Source: Acinetobacter lactucae (GTDB lineage: Bacteria > Pseudomonadota > Gammaproteobacteria > Pseudomonadales > Moraxellaceae). Taken from it: 64,000 nt of DNA. The notes below the pieces were generated by a model. The model was not told the DNA's origin, made no database searches, and saw only the letters and a program-made list of their open reading frames with translations. The stretch is from contig NZ_LRPE01000037.1 of NCBI RefSeq assembly GCF_001605885.1, positions 1 to 64,000 on the forward strand, read 5' to 3'. This document shows, piece by piece, positions 1-9,092 of the stretch (position 1 is its first letter; every line of letters starts with the position of its first letter). A program made the translations under genes and the position numbers.

Positions 1-26
1 GTATAAAAATACTGAAACACACCTTA

Positions 27-52
27 ATGCAAATGATTATTATTATCAATAA
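27..52. promoter_or_regulatory. Fur-box-like site at left edge
   Basis: The AT-rich palindromic stretch AAATGATTATTATTATCAAT (31-50) resembles a Fur box (repeated ATWATC/GATWAT half sites). basI ends at 151 and is read leftwards, so this site most likely serves a gene that starts left of the window. In known acinetobactin loci that neighbour is basJ (isochorismate synthase). The Fur assignment is by sequence resemblance only. Confidence 0.55.
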
Positions 53-150
53 AAATTTATTTTTCAATGCAAGAAATTGTAATTATCTCGTTATTTGTAT
101 AAAAAAATTGAACTTTAACTTCTAGATTTATCTCGATTAAACTTTCTTGT

Positions 151-807
151 CTAAGGTGAAAATAAATAAACATCTAGCTGTTTAAATTTTATACTTTTAA
201 AATCAATAATTTGCTTATATTTCAAATAAATTGCTTTAATGATACTTTCTTTAGCGGAAAATATTACCAAATAAAAATATGCTTGTTTTTTCTGCAGTTT
301 TTCAATTTCTGCTTGTTCGTTTTTATTTAGAAAAACATCATAAAATTCATCTTTCTTTTTAAAAAAAACATAATGTTTTTGAGATTCTATATCGATCCCA
401 AATGTTTTTTCTTTAACCGTGTTATTCCTAGCATATGCGATGGCATGACATGATTTTTTTGATCCAACATGACTAATCCCACCCTTCACTCCTTCTGGCC
501 ATAGGGGTTCCCCATGTTTACCTTGATAGATAATAGAATCTTGTAAGTTGAGGCTTTGTAATGCATATTTGGCTGCTAAGCGCCCAGTCAAGAACTCTAA
601 TTGACGAATGAAGCGTGAGCTTTTTATATTCGGTGGAAGAAATATATTCAGCTCCTGATATATATGATCAAGTTGAAATATTTCTTTGATTTGGCTGAGC
701 TGGACTTTATGTATCTCTAGCCCGAAAGCTGTTAGCTTTTCATATTGAATATTTATTTCATCCAGATATGAATTAGCCCCTCTACTTAACTGCTTCTCCG
801 TATTCAT
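151..807 (-). CDS. basI: BasI, 4'-phosphopantetheinyl transferase
   Basis: EntD/Sfp-type enzyme that attaches phosphopantetheine from CoA to the serine of carrier domains; here the expected targets are the carriers of BasF and BasB. The ATG at 807 gives 218 aa, normal for EntD-type proteins. The two family signatures are visible: GIDIE (about residues 137-141, Mg binding) and FSAKES with a following lysine (about 183-191). An upstream in-frame TTG at 825 would overlap the end of basH by 8 bp; neither start has a strong ribosome binding site, and ATG is preferred. It is the last gene of the minus-strand basGFE/bar/basH run, 10 nt after basH, so probably co-transcribed. Name taken from gene order and motifs. 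Confidence 0.9.
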   Translation of the reverse strand: MNTEKQLSRGANSYLDEINIQYEKLTAFGLEIHKVQLSQIKEIFQLDHIYQELNIFLPPNIKSSRFIRQLEFLTGRLAAKYALQSLNLQDSIIYQGKHGEPLWPEGVKGGISHVGSKKSCHAIAYARNNTVKEKTFGIDIESQKHYVFFKKKDEFYDVFLNKNEQAEIEKLQKKQAYFYLVIFSAKESIIKAIYLKYKQIIDFKSIKFKQLDVYLFSP

Positions 808-817
808 AGCGTGGACT

Positions 818-1552
818 TTATTCAATATTCACGGTCAATGTTTCAACGATGGCAGCAATGTTCTCAAGCATCTTTAGTCGGGTCTCGGGGTTAAGAAAGT
901 AGAAATGGTCCCCTTCAAACTCAATACTTCCTAACCAATTTTCTGTGTGTTGTTGCCATGCATCCATCATTCTTTTGTTAGGAATATCAGGGTCCTGTTT
1001 GCCGTAAAATGCAACAATCGGAACCTTAGTCTTATGAATCTTCTCGCTAAGTAATTGATCACTAAGATAGAAGTCATTACGAATGATTTTGAGAAAGAAT
1101 GTGAGTGCATCCTGATTGTTTAAAATTTCGTCAGGAAAATTATTGTATCGCTTTAATTCATCAATAATTTTTTCATCAGTTAGCTCATGCTTGTACCGCA
1201 TATGTTGAATATAGTGATGCTCAGGTCGGCTACTTATAACAATTAATCTCAACTGATCAATTATGGGTTTTTCATTCAAATAATTGAGTACTTTCCAAAT
1301 CAAGCCACCTCCTACACTATGTCCAAATAAAATAAACGGCGTGTCTGAGTAAGCTTGTATTTCATTGGCAATTTGCATAGCCAATAGATTAGGATCATCA
1401 ATCAATGGTTCATTTATTTTTATACCATGACCCGAATATTCAATAGGAATAATGCGAATATTGTCAGAGATCTGCTTTTTCCATGGATAATAAATACTCG
1501 CGCTACTCCCCGCAGGCGGTAAACAGAACATATTATATTGATGTTTATTCAC
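818..1552 (-). CDS. basH: BasH, type II thioesterase
   Basis: Alpha/beta hydrolase of the GrsT/EntH-like external thioesterase type, which clears mis-acylated or stalled carrier domains during nonribosomal synthesis. The 244 aa length is typical. Visible catalytic elements are the nucleophile in GHSVG (Ser79), an aspartate in YGKQDPD (Asp187) and the late histidine in EGDHFYF (His216). An N-terminal LPPAGSSAS loop, common to NRPS thioesterases, is present at 11-19. The gene lies between the exporter gene barB, from which a hairpin separates it, and basI. Whether it also releases the final product is not shown by the sequence; release is usually credited to the last condensation domain in this pathway class. 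Confidence 0.9.
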   Translation of the reverse strand: MNKHQYNMFCLPPAGSSASIYYPWKKQISDNIRIIPIEYSGHGIKINEPLIDDPNLLAMQIANEIQAYSDTPFILFGHSVGGGLIWKVLNYLNEKPIIDQLRLIVISSRPEHHYIQHMRYKHELTDEKIIDELKRYNNFPDEILNNQDALTFFLKIIRNDFYLSDQLLSEKIHKTKVPIVAFYGKQDPDIPNKRMMDAWQQHTENWLGSIEFEGDHFYFLNPETRLKMLENIAAIVETLTVNIE

Positions 1553-1570
1553 TTAAGAATTCTCCAAATA

Positions 1571-1602
1571 TTAAGCATTTTTCTTTTATAAAAAATGCTT
1601 AA
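1571..1602. terminator. Hairpin between barB and basH
   Basis: The arms TTAAGCATTTTT and AAAAAATGCTTAA form a stem of about 12 bp in the 71 bp gap. On the minus strand no long T-run follows the stem, so it looks more like an attenuator or RNA-processing hairpin inside an operon than a full terminator. Confidence 0.5.
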
Positions 1603-1623
1603 ATCAGGTTTCTGCTCTATTTT

Positions 1624-3219
1624 TTAAACAGAAATTGAAGCTAAATTGATAGTTTGAGTGGGTTGCCAAATGGCTGAATCACGATGCGTGACAAAAATAA
1701 CCGTACAAGAAAGAGCACGTATCGTTGTAACAATTTCCTGCTCAGTCTCTTCATCCAAGGCAGAGGTTGCTTCATCAAGTATTAAAATCGGCGCATTTTT
1801 GAGTAATGCTCGGGCAATTGCGACCCGCTGACGTTCACCACCCGACAATGCGGTGCCTTGTTTACCAACCGATTGATTAATTCCTTCTGAACTACGGTCA
1901 ATCATTGCCCCTAATGCGGCATCTCTTGCAGCTTTTTCTATTTCATCAGCAGTTGCATCAGGTTTTCCTAAACGGATATTTTCAGCTAGTGTTCCTGTGA
2001 ACAAAATAGGTTCTTGTGTGACATAAGCGATATTTGAAACCAAATCTTCATATTTCATTTGATCAAGAGCTATGCCACCAAGGGTAATTTTTCCTCTTTG
2101 TGGATCATCAAACCGTGTAAGCAATTCAAGTAAAGTACTCTTACCACTACCGCTTGGTCCGGTAACCCATACTCTGCTTCCCAATGCGATGTCGAGAGTC
2201 ATATTTTCAAGTGCTGGCGCATAGCTAACGCCTTGTACCGAAATATGATGGCCAGTAGGAATTTGGGGATGTAATGGCTCAGGCAACTCAGGTGGATGTG
2301 TGATCTGATTAAAGTTGCGCAGTGCAGCAAACAAATCATTAATATGTAACCCTGCAGTAGCGAGTTCACCTAACGGCGCTGCTGCACGCCCAATTAAGAC
2401 GAGTAATGCCAACACCAAAGCAGCATGATTGACACCAGCGATCACCAGATAAGTTGCCATCCCTGCAATCGGTAAAACACTTGCCAAGGTTGCAATAAAG
2501 CTTGCAAATGCAGCAGCACGGTTGATTCGTACTAATGTCTCTTCTTGCTCTTCCCAACGATGTTCCAGCCTTTGAACCGCACGCTCTGGTCCCGCGGCTG
2601 TGCGTAATAACTCAACATGATCAACCAATTCCAACGTTGCTTGTGAAGCCGCTAAATCGGCAGTATTACGCTTTTTATCAATATGCATGAGTGCACGTTG
2701 TGCTAGGAATTGAGCAAATAAAGAGAGTAAAAGTAAGCCTAAAGCGACAAATGCTACGCCTGCTCCAGCAAGTAGGCCTATTCCTATTGTTAGAAATAAA
2801 GGCATAAAAGGCGCATGTAAAAAGGTTTGCAATTGATGAGCAGGGATACTCATAAACCCAGGAATTCCCTGTCCAGCAATTGTCTTAATCTGAGCACGCT
2901 GTTCATTGGTAAACCAAGAAAGCTTGGCACGAGCTAAAGATTTACCTAACTCAGCAAATAGGTCGCCTGCTAAACGCACACCAGTAAGGAAGCCAGCACG
3001 AGTAACTATTATTGTCACTAATATTGCTGCAATTGCACTGATGAGAACCCAACTTGGAGACCATTGATTGACAATTGCAAATGCCAATACGGTATATGCG
3101 ATTGCTTCAATTGCTGCAACAATGATCCATCCGATACCAACAATAATTAATTTTTGTTTGGCCGCACGAGGAAGCATCGAAAAAATCTGATCTTTATTTA
3201 ATTTAGCAGGAGTATTCAT
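1624..3219 (-). CDS. barB: BarB, siderophore ABC exporter subunit
   Basis: Fused membrane-plus-ATPase ABC half transporter of 531 aa, expected to pair with BarA to export acinetobactin across the inner membrane. The N-terminal ~300 residues contain about six hydrophobic segments. The C-terminal nucleotide-binding domain shows Walker A GPSGSGKST, signature LSGGERQR and Walker B ILILDEATSALDEET. Its ATG overlaps the barA stop by 4 bp (ATGA), which indicates translational coupling and equal dosage. The A/B labels follow the usual order in acinetobactin loci (barA transcribed first) and could be swapped in some annotations. Export function is inferred from context. Confidence 0.87.
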   Translation of the reverse strand: MNTPAKLNKDQIFSMLPRAAKQKLIIVGIGWIIVAAIEAIAYTVLAFAIVNQWSPSWVLISAIAAILVTIIVTRAGFLTGVRLAGDLFAELGKSLARAKLSWFTNEQRAQIKTIAGQGIPGFMSIPAHQLQTFLHAPFMPLFLTIGIGLLAGAGVAFVALGLLLLSLFAQFLAQRALMHIDKKRNTADLAASQATLELVDHVELLRTAAGPERAVQRLEHRWEEQEETLVRINRAAAFASFIATLASVLPIAGMATYLVIAGVNHAALVLALLVLIGRAAAPLGELATAGLHINDLFAALRNFNQITHPPELPEPLHPQIPTGHHISVQGVSYAPALENMTLDIALGSRVWVTGPSGSGKSTLLELLTRFDDPQRGKITLGGIALDQMKYEDLVSNIAYVTQEPILFTGTLAENIRLGKPDATADEIEKAARDAALGAMIDRSSEGINQSVGKQGTALSGGERQRVAIARALLKNAPILILDEATSALDEETEQEIVTTIRALSCTVIFVTHRDSAIWQPTQTINLASISV

Positions 3220-4826
3220 AAAGATTTCCCTGAGTCAGTTGGGCCTTTAAGCACTAACCTGTTGTCAGCATGAGCAGCTAAGGCGAGATCATGAGTGACC
3301 ATGACGATGGTTTTATTCTGGTTTTTAGCTAAGTGGCTTAATTCCAATATTATTTTTGTCGCATTGGTCTGGTCGAGTGCGCTCGTTGGCTCGTCTAATA
3401 AAATAATAGGAGCTGAGGATAAAAAAGCACGCGCTATACCTATGCGCTGTTTTTCACCGCCTGAAAGTAAAGTTGCATCTGCATTTAAATCTACTTTTAG
3501 TTGGGCCTTGAGTAATGCCTGCTCAAGTTGTTCATCGTTTGCATTAATGGCAGATAAGGACAAGTTTTCTCTTACTGTGGTCGGTAATACATCTCCACCT
3601 TGGGGAATAAACAAAACCTTTTCATGTCTTAGCTTTTCATGTAATTGCAAAATATCTGTTTTTGCTAATTGAACGACACCTTCTTGCAATACAGCGAACC
3701 CAGCAAGTGCTCGCAGTAAGGTAGTTTTTCCAACTCCACTCGGCCCTGTAATTGCAGTAATTGAATTTTTTGGAAATGAATAACTTAATCGATCCAATAC
3801 CTTTTGATTTTCAATTACAAAGCTTGCATTAACTATTTCAAGTGTTGCATCTTCCTCAATCTGTTGTAGATTGCCGGATGAGAGTACTGGCTCTTCTAAG
3901 AATGCAGATAAACGAGTAGCTGCAGCTCGCCCAGCAGCGACATAATCAAGACCATGCCCTAAACGTAGTGAAGGTGTCACGATGGCCAAACTAAAGAAAA
4001 GTGTTGCAGCCAAGGTCATGCTGTCGTATTGATAAGCTACAAAATAGGCTATGGCAAAGGTTGCAACAGCTTGTAGTAGTGCAGTGGCAAAAGCAGCGAG
4101 TGTGGCGACTTTACTCACCCAAGACACCATATTTTGAGTGAAATTTTGTGCTGCTTGAGTATAGGCTGTTAAAGCGCCTGATTGTTGCCCATATATTCGG
4201 TTATCACGAATGCCGCGCGCATAATCATCAGCAGAACCAATAATATCCATCATGACCTGCATACGCGCAGCGCCATCCCGTTTTGATACATGGGGAACAA
4301 TAATTAAATAATAGAGTGAAGCAATTGCCCCAGGTAATAATACCCAAAGTGCCATCGGGCCAACCAACACAACTAATAAAACAATAGAAAATAAAGGGAT
4401 TACAGCAAAAATCGCAATTTCCGACGGTAAATGCGCCACCATATGATGTAAAGTTGCGATATCGTCTGAAACCAGTCGTTTTAAGCTTTGGTCACCCTGT
4501 TTTGATAGGGTTGTGTTAGGTAACCGAATTAAATGATGAGCAATTTGACGACGTAATCGTGCCGAAAATCCAGCCTCTGCATCATGCACTAACCATGAAG
4601 CCAGTGCTGCCAATGCCGCACCGACTATCCAAAAAACCGCTGAAAAGATTACCCAATAAGAAGATAAATAACCAATCAACTGAATCATGCCCCACAGGGC
4701 AGTTAAGATGGCTAAACCTGAAAATACGGCAGCAAACGTACCTGCAAATAATTTAGGAAATGCTGGCTTGAGTGCTGGTGCCAAGGAAGAGTTTGTCATC
4801 AGATGAGATAACTTTAAATCAGACAT
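3216..4826 (-). CDS. barA: BarA, siderophore ABC exporter subunit
   Basis: Second half transporter, 536 aa, with hydrophobic segments over roughly the first 310 residues. The ATPase domain carries Walker A GPSGVGKTTL, signature LLSGGEKQR and Walker B IILLDEPTSALDQ. The D-loop and Walker B glutamate are intact, so both subunits look able to hydrolyse ATP. The start is preceded by a GAGAG ribosome binding site that lies inside a small upstream ORF (4819-4974) whose stop codon falls within barA codons 2-3. This arrangement suggests coupling of barA translation to that small ORF. A 245 bp gap separates it from basG. Confidence 0.87.
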   Translation of the reverse strand: MSDLKLSHLMTNSSLAPALKPAFPKLFAGTFAAVFSGLAILTALWGMIQLIGYLSSYWVIFSAVFWIVGAALAALASWLVHDAEAGFSARLRRQIAHHLIRLPNTTLSKQGDQSLKRLVSDDIATLHHMVAHLPSEIAIFAVIPLFSIVLLVVLVGPMALWVLLPGAIASLYYLIIVPHVSKRDGAARMQVMMDIIGSADDYARGIRDNRIYGQQSGALTAYTQAAQNFTQNMVSWVSKVATLAAFATALLQAVATFAIAYFVAYQYDSMTLAATLFFSLAIVTPSLRLGHGLDYVAAGRAAATRLSAFLEEPVLSSGNLQQIEEDATLEIVNASFVIENQKVLDRLSYSFPKNSITAITGPSGVGKTTLLRALAGFAVLQEGVVQLAKTDILQLHEKLRHEKVLFIPQGGDVLPTTVRENLSLSAINANDEQLEQALLKAQLKVDLNADATLLSGGEKQRIGIARAFLSSAPIILLDEPTSALDQTNATKIILELSHLAKNQNKTIVMVTHDLALAAHADNRLVLKGPTDSGKSL

Positions 4827-4974
4827 GCTTATCTCTCTTTATATTCATAGAAAAAGCGGTACTTAAAATAAAATCTCGCTTCAATTGACCAGCAAGAATT
4901 GCCATTTTCGGCTTTAAAAAAGCATGAATAAGAAAATCATATAAAAAGTATTTTTTTAAAAACTTTAATTGCAT
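4819..4974 (-). CDS. Small ORF (51 aa) overlapping the barA start
   Basis: Uncharacterised. On the minus strand an ATG at 4974 opens 51 codons ending in TGA inside barA (overlap 8 bp). It is preceded at an ideal 6-nt distance by AGGAAG (4986-4981), one of the best ribosome binding sites in the locus. The product begins MQLKFLKKYF, is basic (many Lys, few Asp/Glu), and has no long hydrophobic segment and no cysteine. It does not resemble MbtH/YbdZ proteins, the usual small partners of NRPS enzymes. It may be a real small protein, or a leader whose translation delivers ribosomes to barA. Coding status is inferred from the start signals, the uninterrupted frame and the overlap only. Confidence 0.5.
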   Translation of the reverse strand: MQLKFLKKYFLYDFLIHAFLKPKMAILAGQLKRDFILSTAFSMNIKRDKHV

Positions 4975-5071
4975 CAAAAACTTCCTAACCACCCTATCAA
5001 AATATTTTTAGATCATTTTCTAGACTGTAAAAATTAATATGGATTTGTCTAAATCATCTTGGTTGATATGA

Positions 5072-6223
5072 CTAAAAACCAACTGTACGTTTAGAGGCAC
5101 CTTGTAAATCAAAAATAACGTCGTCAATTAAGCTATCAATCTGACGTGTATCTCGGTGATGTGCCGTAGTAATTAAATGAGCCATATTTCCAGAGGTAGC
5201 CAGATAATGCTTTTTCCAGACGTGCTCAGAAGGACACGGAAATACTACAGTGATTGAATTCAGATTCCGCCAAGCAGGAATACCCACTGCCTGAAAACGA
5301 TCAACCGCGTACTGGGCCATTTTTAGGCAATGTTGAATTCTCTGTCGTCTTTGTAAATTGGTTTGGCTACGTATTGCCGCCCACATCAACAAGACGGTAT
5401 GACCATTGCGTGAACCACTTATGGTTTGATCACGTGTAGAGATATAGTCCACATCTACAGATATAAGCTCTACATTTTGGCGTTTGGCCACAACAATGCC
5501 ACACGGAATCGGTGAACCAATCATTTTATGACCAGACACACAAATCGAGTCGATACCATGAGCAAAGGAAAACGCTTGAGGATGATCGACAAAAGGTAAA
5601 ATCATGCCACTTAAGGCAGCGTCGGCATGAATATAATAATCTCGGCGCATGATTCCGATTTGCGCTAAGCGCTCTTGAATCATTTCAATATCATCAATTG
5701 CGCCCGTCATGGTCGTACCAATATTTGCAAAAATAATGGGGTGACTTTCTTTATTGGTTTTTATTTTATGGATTAAGTCCTCATAGTCGATTTCACCATT
5801 ACCCAATGATTCGATCACACAAGATTTCATCTGCAATAATTTGGCGATTTTCCCAACCGAATAATGCGTATCTTTTGAGTAATATAATGTGGAATCTGGA
5901 AATAGCTCACGCGCCAGATAACAACCAAACATATTACCTTCTGTGCCACCATTGGTCACATATCCCCAGCTTTTTTCAAAGGGAATTTGAAAAATTTCAG
6001 CAAAATACGCCATCACATCTTTTTCAAAATCAAAAGAATTTAATGCGTAATTACTATAGTCTTTCCAATCACCACAATTATTAATAGAGAATTTGAAAAA
6101 ACGGAATAAAGCGGAATAATCAAAATCTGCAGATTCAGGATACCCAATATTGAAGTATTGATGTTTTAAACAGTAATTCCAGAATGTCTCTATTTTCTCT
6201 TGATCAGCAGGCGATAAAATCAT
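5072..6223 (-). CDS. basG: BasG, PLP-dependent histidine decarboxylase
   Basis: Converts L-histidine to histamine, the amine that BasC hydroxylates for acinetobactin. The 383 aa protein is a group II decarboxylase of the Morganella/Vibrio (anguibactin AngH) type. The PLP-binding lysine lies in SGHKMIGSP (Lys233), with the upstream HADAALSG motif (about 199-206) carrying the cofactor-binding aspartate. The start [10 protein letters not shown] matches the family. The gene follows basF after about 117 bp and precedes the small ORF and barA. No truncation is seen. Confidence 0.93.
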   Translation of the reverse strand: MILSPADQEKIETFWNYCLKHQYFNIGYPESADFDYSALFRFFKFSINNCGDWKDYSNYALNSFDFEKDVMAYFAEIFQIPFEKSWGYVTNGGTEGNMFGCYLARELFPDSTLYYSKDTHYSVGKIAKLLQMKSCVIESLGNGEIDYEDLIHKIKTNKESHPIIFANIGTTMTGAIDDIEMIQERLAQIGIMRRDYYIHADAALSGMILPFVDHPQAFSFAHGIDSICVSGHKMIGSPIPCGIVVAKRQNVELISVDVDYISTRDQTISGSRNGHTVLLMWAAIRSQTNLQRRQRIQHCLKMAQYAVDRFQAVGIPAWRNLNSITVVFPCPSEHVWKKHYLATSGNMAHLITTAHHRDTRQIDSLIDDVIFDLQGASKRTVGF

Positions 6224-6340
6224 TTTTTGCTCCGTTAATATGACGATTACAAGTCGTCTAAGGAGTCGCTATCAAAGATATAAATTTTATGTATAAATTT
6301 AGCGACCAGGATTTGTCGTATGCCTTATGATGGCAACCCT

Positions 6341-7210
6341 CTACCCTGCAATCCTTTGCCGTGCATCAACCAATGACCACCAATTTGATAAAGTGGGTGT
6401 GCGTCCTAATTCTTCAAAACTAATATTGATTCCCTGCGCTTTGAGTTCCGAAGAAAACTGCATAATTCGTAATGAGTCCAATCCATAAAGAATCAGATTT
6501 TCTTCTGGATCTAATTCATCTTCTTCAATAAGCTGCTGGACTTTTTGCTCTAGCCAAGGTCGTGTAATGGCTGTTGCCACCTGCCCCACTACAGATTCGG
6601 TATCCACGACTTGACCACAACGTGAAGACACATATTTCAAAGCTAAGCGGTGTTCTTCTTCTGAAAAATCGGCAACTGCATCGCCAACCAAAAAGGGTTG
6701 TATGTCACTCATAAAGGCTTCAATTGCCGTAACCATACAACCGATATGAGCATAAACACCGCCAATAATGAGCTGATCACGATTCCAGTTTTGCATTCTT
6801 TCAAGCAAATCCGAACGTTTAAACGCGCTATAACGCCATTTCGTTAAGACGATGTCATGTTCAGCAGGAGAAAGTTGATCAATAATTTTTTGCTGATCGA
6901 TTGTTGAGGCTGGCAAACCCGGTCCCCACATCGCATTCAGTAATGCGCGATCTGCCGCTGGCTGCTCATAAGGCTGTGCTGTATAGACAACAGGAACATT
7001 GTTCTGATGTGCCCAACTTCTTAGTTGAACTAAATGATTAACAACCGTTTTAATTAATTCACTTTCAGCATCATAAAAATTTAAAAAGTAACGTTGCATA
7101 TCATGAATTAATAAAACTGCTCGAGAAGAATCTAACTGCCAGTCTGTTTTGTTATTTGGATAACTCTCTCGTTTGGGAATGAGATAAGTAGAAATTTTTG
7201 CAATAGCCAT
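6341..7210 (-). CDS. basF: BasF, isochorismatase with aryl carrier domain
   Basis: Bifunctional EntB-like protein of 289 aa. The N-terminal isochorismatase domain (about 1-210) hydrolyses isochorismate towards 2,3-dihydroxybenzoate; the family's acidic residue is visible in LIHDMQRYF (Asp37) and the lysine in LTKWRYSAF (Lys124). The C-terminal aryl carrier (about 215-285) has the modification serine in YGLDSLRIM (Ser246), which BasI should load with phosphopantetheine and BasE with DHB. It sits 17 bp downstream of basE, consistent with one operon. All key residues look intact. Confidence 0.94.
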   Translation of the reverse strand: MAIAKISTYLIPKRESYPNNKTDWQLDSSRAVLLIHDMQRYFLNFYDAESELIKTVVNHLVQLRSWAHQNNVPVVYTAQPYEQPAADRALLNAMWGPGLPASTIDQQKIIDQLSPAEHDIVLTKWRYSAFKRSDLLERMQNWNRDQLIIGGVYAHIGCMVTAIEAFMSDIQPFLVGDAVADFSEEEHRLALKYVSSRCGQVVDTESVVGQVATAITRPWLEQKVQQLIEEDELDPEENLILYGLDSLRIMQFSSELKAQGINISFEELGRTPTLSNWWSLVDARQRIAG

Positions 7211-7227
7211 ATGCTGCTCAATATTTA

Positions 7228-8856
7228 TTAAGATGTTGTAGATGTATTTAAAATGCTGCGAAGTTGTTTTTTGTCGACCTTACCGACAGCAGTCAGTGGC
7301 AAACTTTCGATTAATTTGATCTGGTCTGGAAGTTTGTATTGTGCAATGCCCAACTCCATGAGATGGCGTCTGAGCACAACAGCTTTAAGTTCAGGATTGC
7401 GAGAGACAATATAGGCACAACTTTTTTCACCGAATTGTTCATCAACAATTGCGACCAAAGCTGCGTGCATAACTTCCGGATGTAGAAGAATAAGTTTTTC
7501 TATTTCTTCCGAAGCAATCTTTTCACCACCACGATTAATCTGGTCTTTAATTCTTCCTACTACACGTAAATTGCCATCCGAAGTACGCTGCACGAGATCG
7601 CCCGAATAGTAATATTTGTCCTCATCAAAGACCTGTGAATTATGTTCAGGGCTTTGGTAATAACCACAAAAGGTATAAGGTCCCCGAGTCGCAAGCATCC
7701 CTATTTCACCTTCTGGGACTTCCCTATACTGCTCATCCACAATTTTAATTTCATCATCAGAACTGATAGGACGCCCTTGTGTCGTAAAGATTTGCTCATC
7801 GGAGTCATCAAGTCTGGTGTAATTGACCAAACCTTCAGCCATTCCAAATACTTGTTGTAATTTACAATTGAGGACTTCAGGAACTTGACGGGCTAAAGAT
7901 TCAGGAAAACTTGCTCCCCCCACTTGAAGCAACTTTAAAGACTGGATTTGATCTTTATATTGAGCTGCTTTTTCTAGCCACATAATGACAGCACTCGGCA
8001 CTAAAGATGCCATATTGACTTGATGTCTTTGAATAATAGAAAAACAATTGAGCGGTTCAGGATTTGGTGCCATCACAACACATCCACCTGCATGTAAAAC
8101 ACCTAATGCACCAGGTGAACTCAACATAAAGTTATGCGGAGCTGGCAGAGCACACAATAACCGAGTATTCGAATTTAAACCGCAAATCTCGGCACTGGCT
8201 CGCACACTATAGTCATAGTCATTATGCGTGCGTGGAATAAGTTTTGGTGTTCCCGTACTTCCACCTGACAACTGAAAGAAAGCAACTTCATCAGCAGGTG
8301 TAGATGAAAAATCGACAAAGGTCTCTGCTGGTGTTTCAATCCAGTCTAATAGTCCGAAATCGGTAGCTTGATGATTGAGCATCAAAATAATTTCAGGACT
8401 TAAATCTACTTCATGAAGTGAGTCAATAAATTGATTATTGCTAAAGACTTCATGCTGACGCGAACCAATTAAAAGCTTAGGTTTAATCTGTTTAATAAAG
8501 GCATTTAGTTCATATTGGCGATGGCTATATAGCGCATTGAGCACAACCACGCCTGCCTTAAGCAAGGCAAAAAAGACAATATAAAACTCCGCAACATTAG
8601 GAAGTTGTACTAACGCAGTATCACCCTTGCCCAAGCCTTTTTCAGCTAGTCGAGAAGCTAAATTCGTTGATAGTCGGTCCAGCTCGATATAACTTAACTG
8701 ACGCTCACCACAAATAATTGCCGGCGAATGCGGATGCGATTGAACCCCTACCGTTAAAATGCGCGTCAAAGGTTGGTCAATCCAATAACCTTTATTTCGA
8801 TAGTGTTGCGCTCTCTCTGGAGACCAGTGAACAAACTCAATCAACTGTTTTTTCAT
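7228..8856 (-). CDS. basE: BasE, 2,3-dihydroxybenzoate-AMP ligase
   Basis: Stand-alone adenylation enzyme of 542 aa (EntE/DhbE/VibE type). It activates 2,3-DHB with ATP and passes it to the aryl carrier of BasF. The phosphate-binding loop is SGGSTGTPK (197-205). The hinge region YSGDLVQRT and the C-terminal lysine in GKVDKKQL (Lys526) are in place. It is the first gene of the minus-strand biosynthetic run and diverges from basD across a Fur-box-containing region. Confidence 0.95.
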   Translation of the reverse strand: MKKQLIEFVHWSPERAQHYRNKGYWIDQPLTRILTVGVQSHPHSPAIICGERQLSYIELDRLSTNLASRLAEKGLGKGDTALVQLPNVAEFYIVFFALLKAGVVVLNALYSHRQYELNAFIKQIKPKLLIGSRQHEVFSNNQFIDSLHEVDLSPEIILMLNHQATDFGLLDWIETPAETFVDFSSTPADEVAFFQLSGGSTGTPKLIPRTHNDYDYSVRASAEICGLNSNTRLLCALPAPHNFMLSSPGALGVLHAGGCVVMAPNPEPLNCFSIIQRHQVNMASLVPSAVIMWLEKAAQYKDQIQSLKLLQVGGASFPESLARQVPEVLNCKLQQVFGMAEGLVNYTRLDDSDEQIFTTQGRPISSDDEIKIVDEQYREVPEGEIGMLATRGPYTFCGYYQSPEHNSQVFDEDKYYYSGDLVQRTSDGNLRVVGRIKDQINRGGEKIASEEIEKLILLHPEVMHAALVAIVDEQFGEKSCAYIVSRNPELKAVVLRRHLMELGIAQYKLPDQIKLIESLPLTAVGKVDKKQLRSILNTSTTS

Positions 8857-9002
8857 GACATTCTAAATATTCAATTTAATTTAATGGTTATCAAGCTATT
8901 GATTATTCGCAAATTTTCTTACAGCTCGGCATAAATATTTAATTTGAATACCGACAAAAGAAAACTCTTAAGACGGACAAGCTATATATTTAAAGCAAAA
9001 TT

Positions 9003-9041
9003 GAAAATGATTAACAAATGCAACTGGTAATCATTTTCATT
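9003..9041. promoter_or_regulatory. Paired Fur-box-like sites in the basE/basD divergent region
   Basis: An 11-bp perfect inverted repeat, GAAAATGATTA (9003-9013) and TAATCATTTTC (9028-9038), is built from Fur-type half sites. The region lies between divergent basE and basD and is well placed to repress both under iron-replete conditions. An in-frame ATG for basD at 9018 would lie inside it, which argues for a later basD start. Confidence 0.65.
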
Positions 9042-9092
9042 TGTTTGTATGATGCTGAAACAAGATTAATTTGTCAACCGAGTTATCGTTCA

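Noticed and set aside
3216..3219. barA/barB junction as a frameshift in one exporter gene
   Set aside because: Each half has its own membrane and complete ATPase domain; the 4-bp ATGA overlap is normal operon coupling.
9018..9092. Longer BasD N-terminus starting at ATG 9018
   Set aside because: The ATG lies within the paired Fur-like sites and the extra 25 residues (MQLVIIFICLYDAE...) do not resemble a cyclization-domain start.
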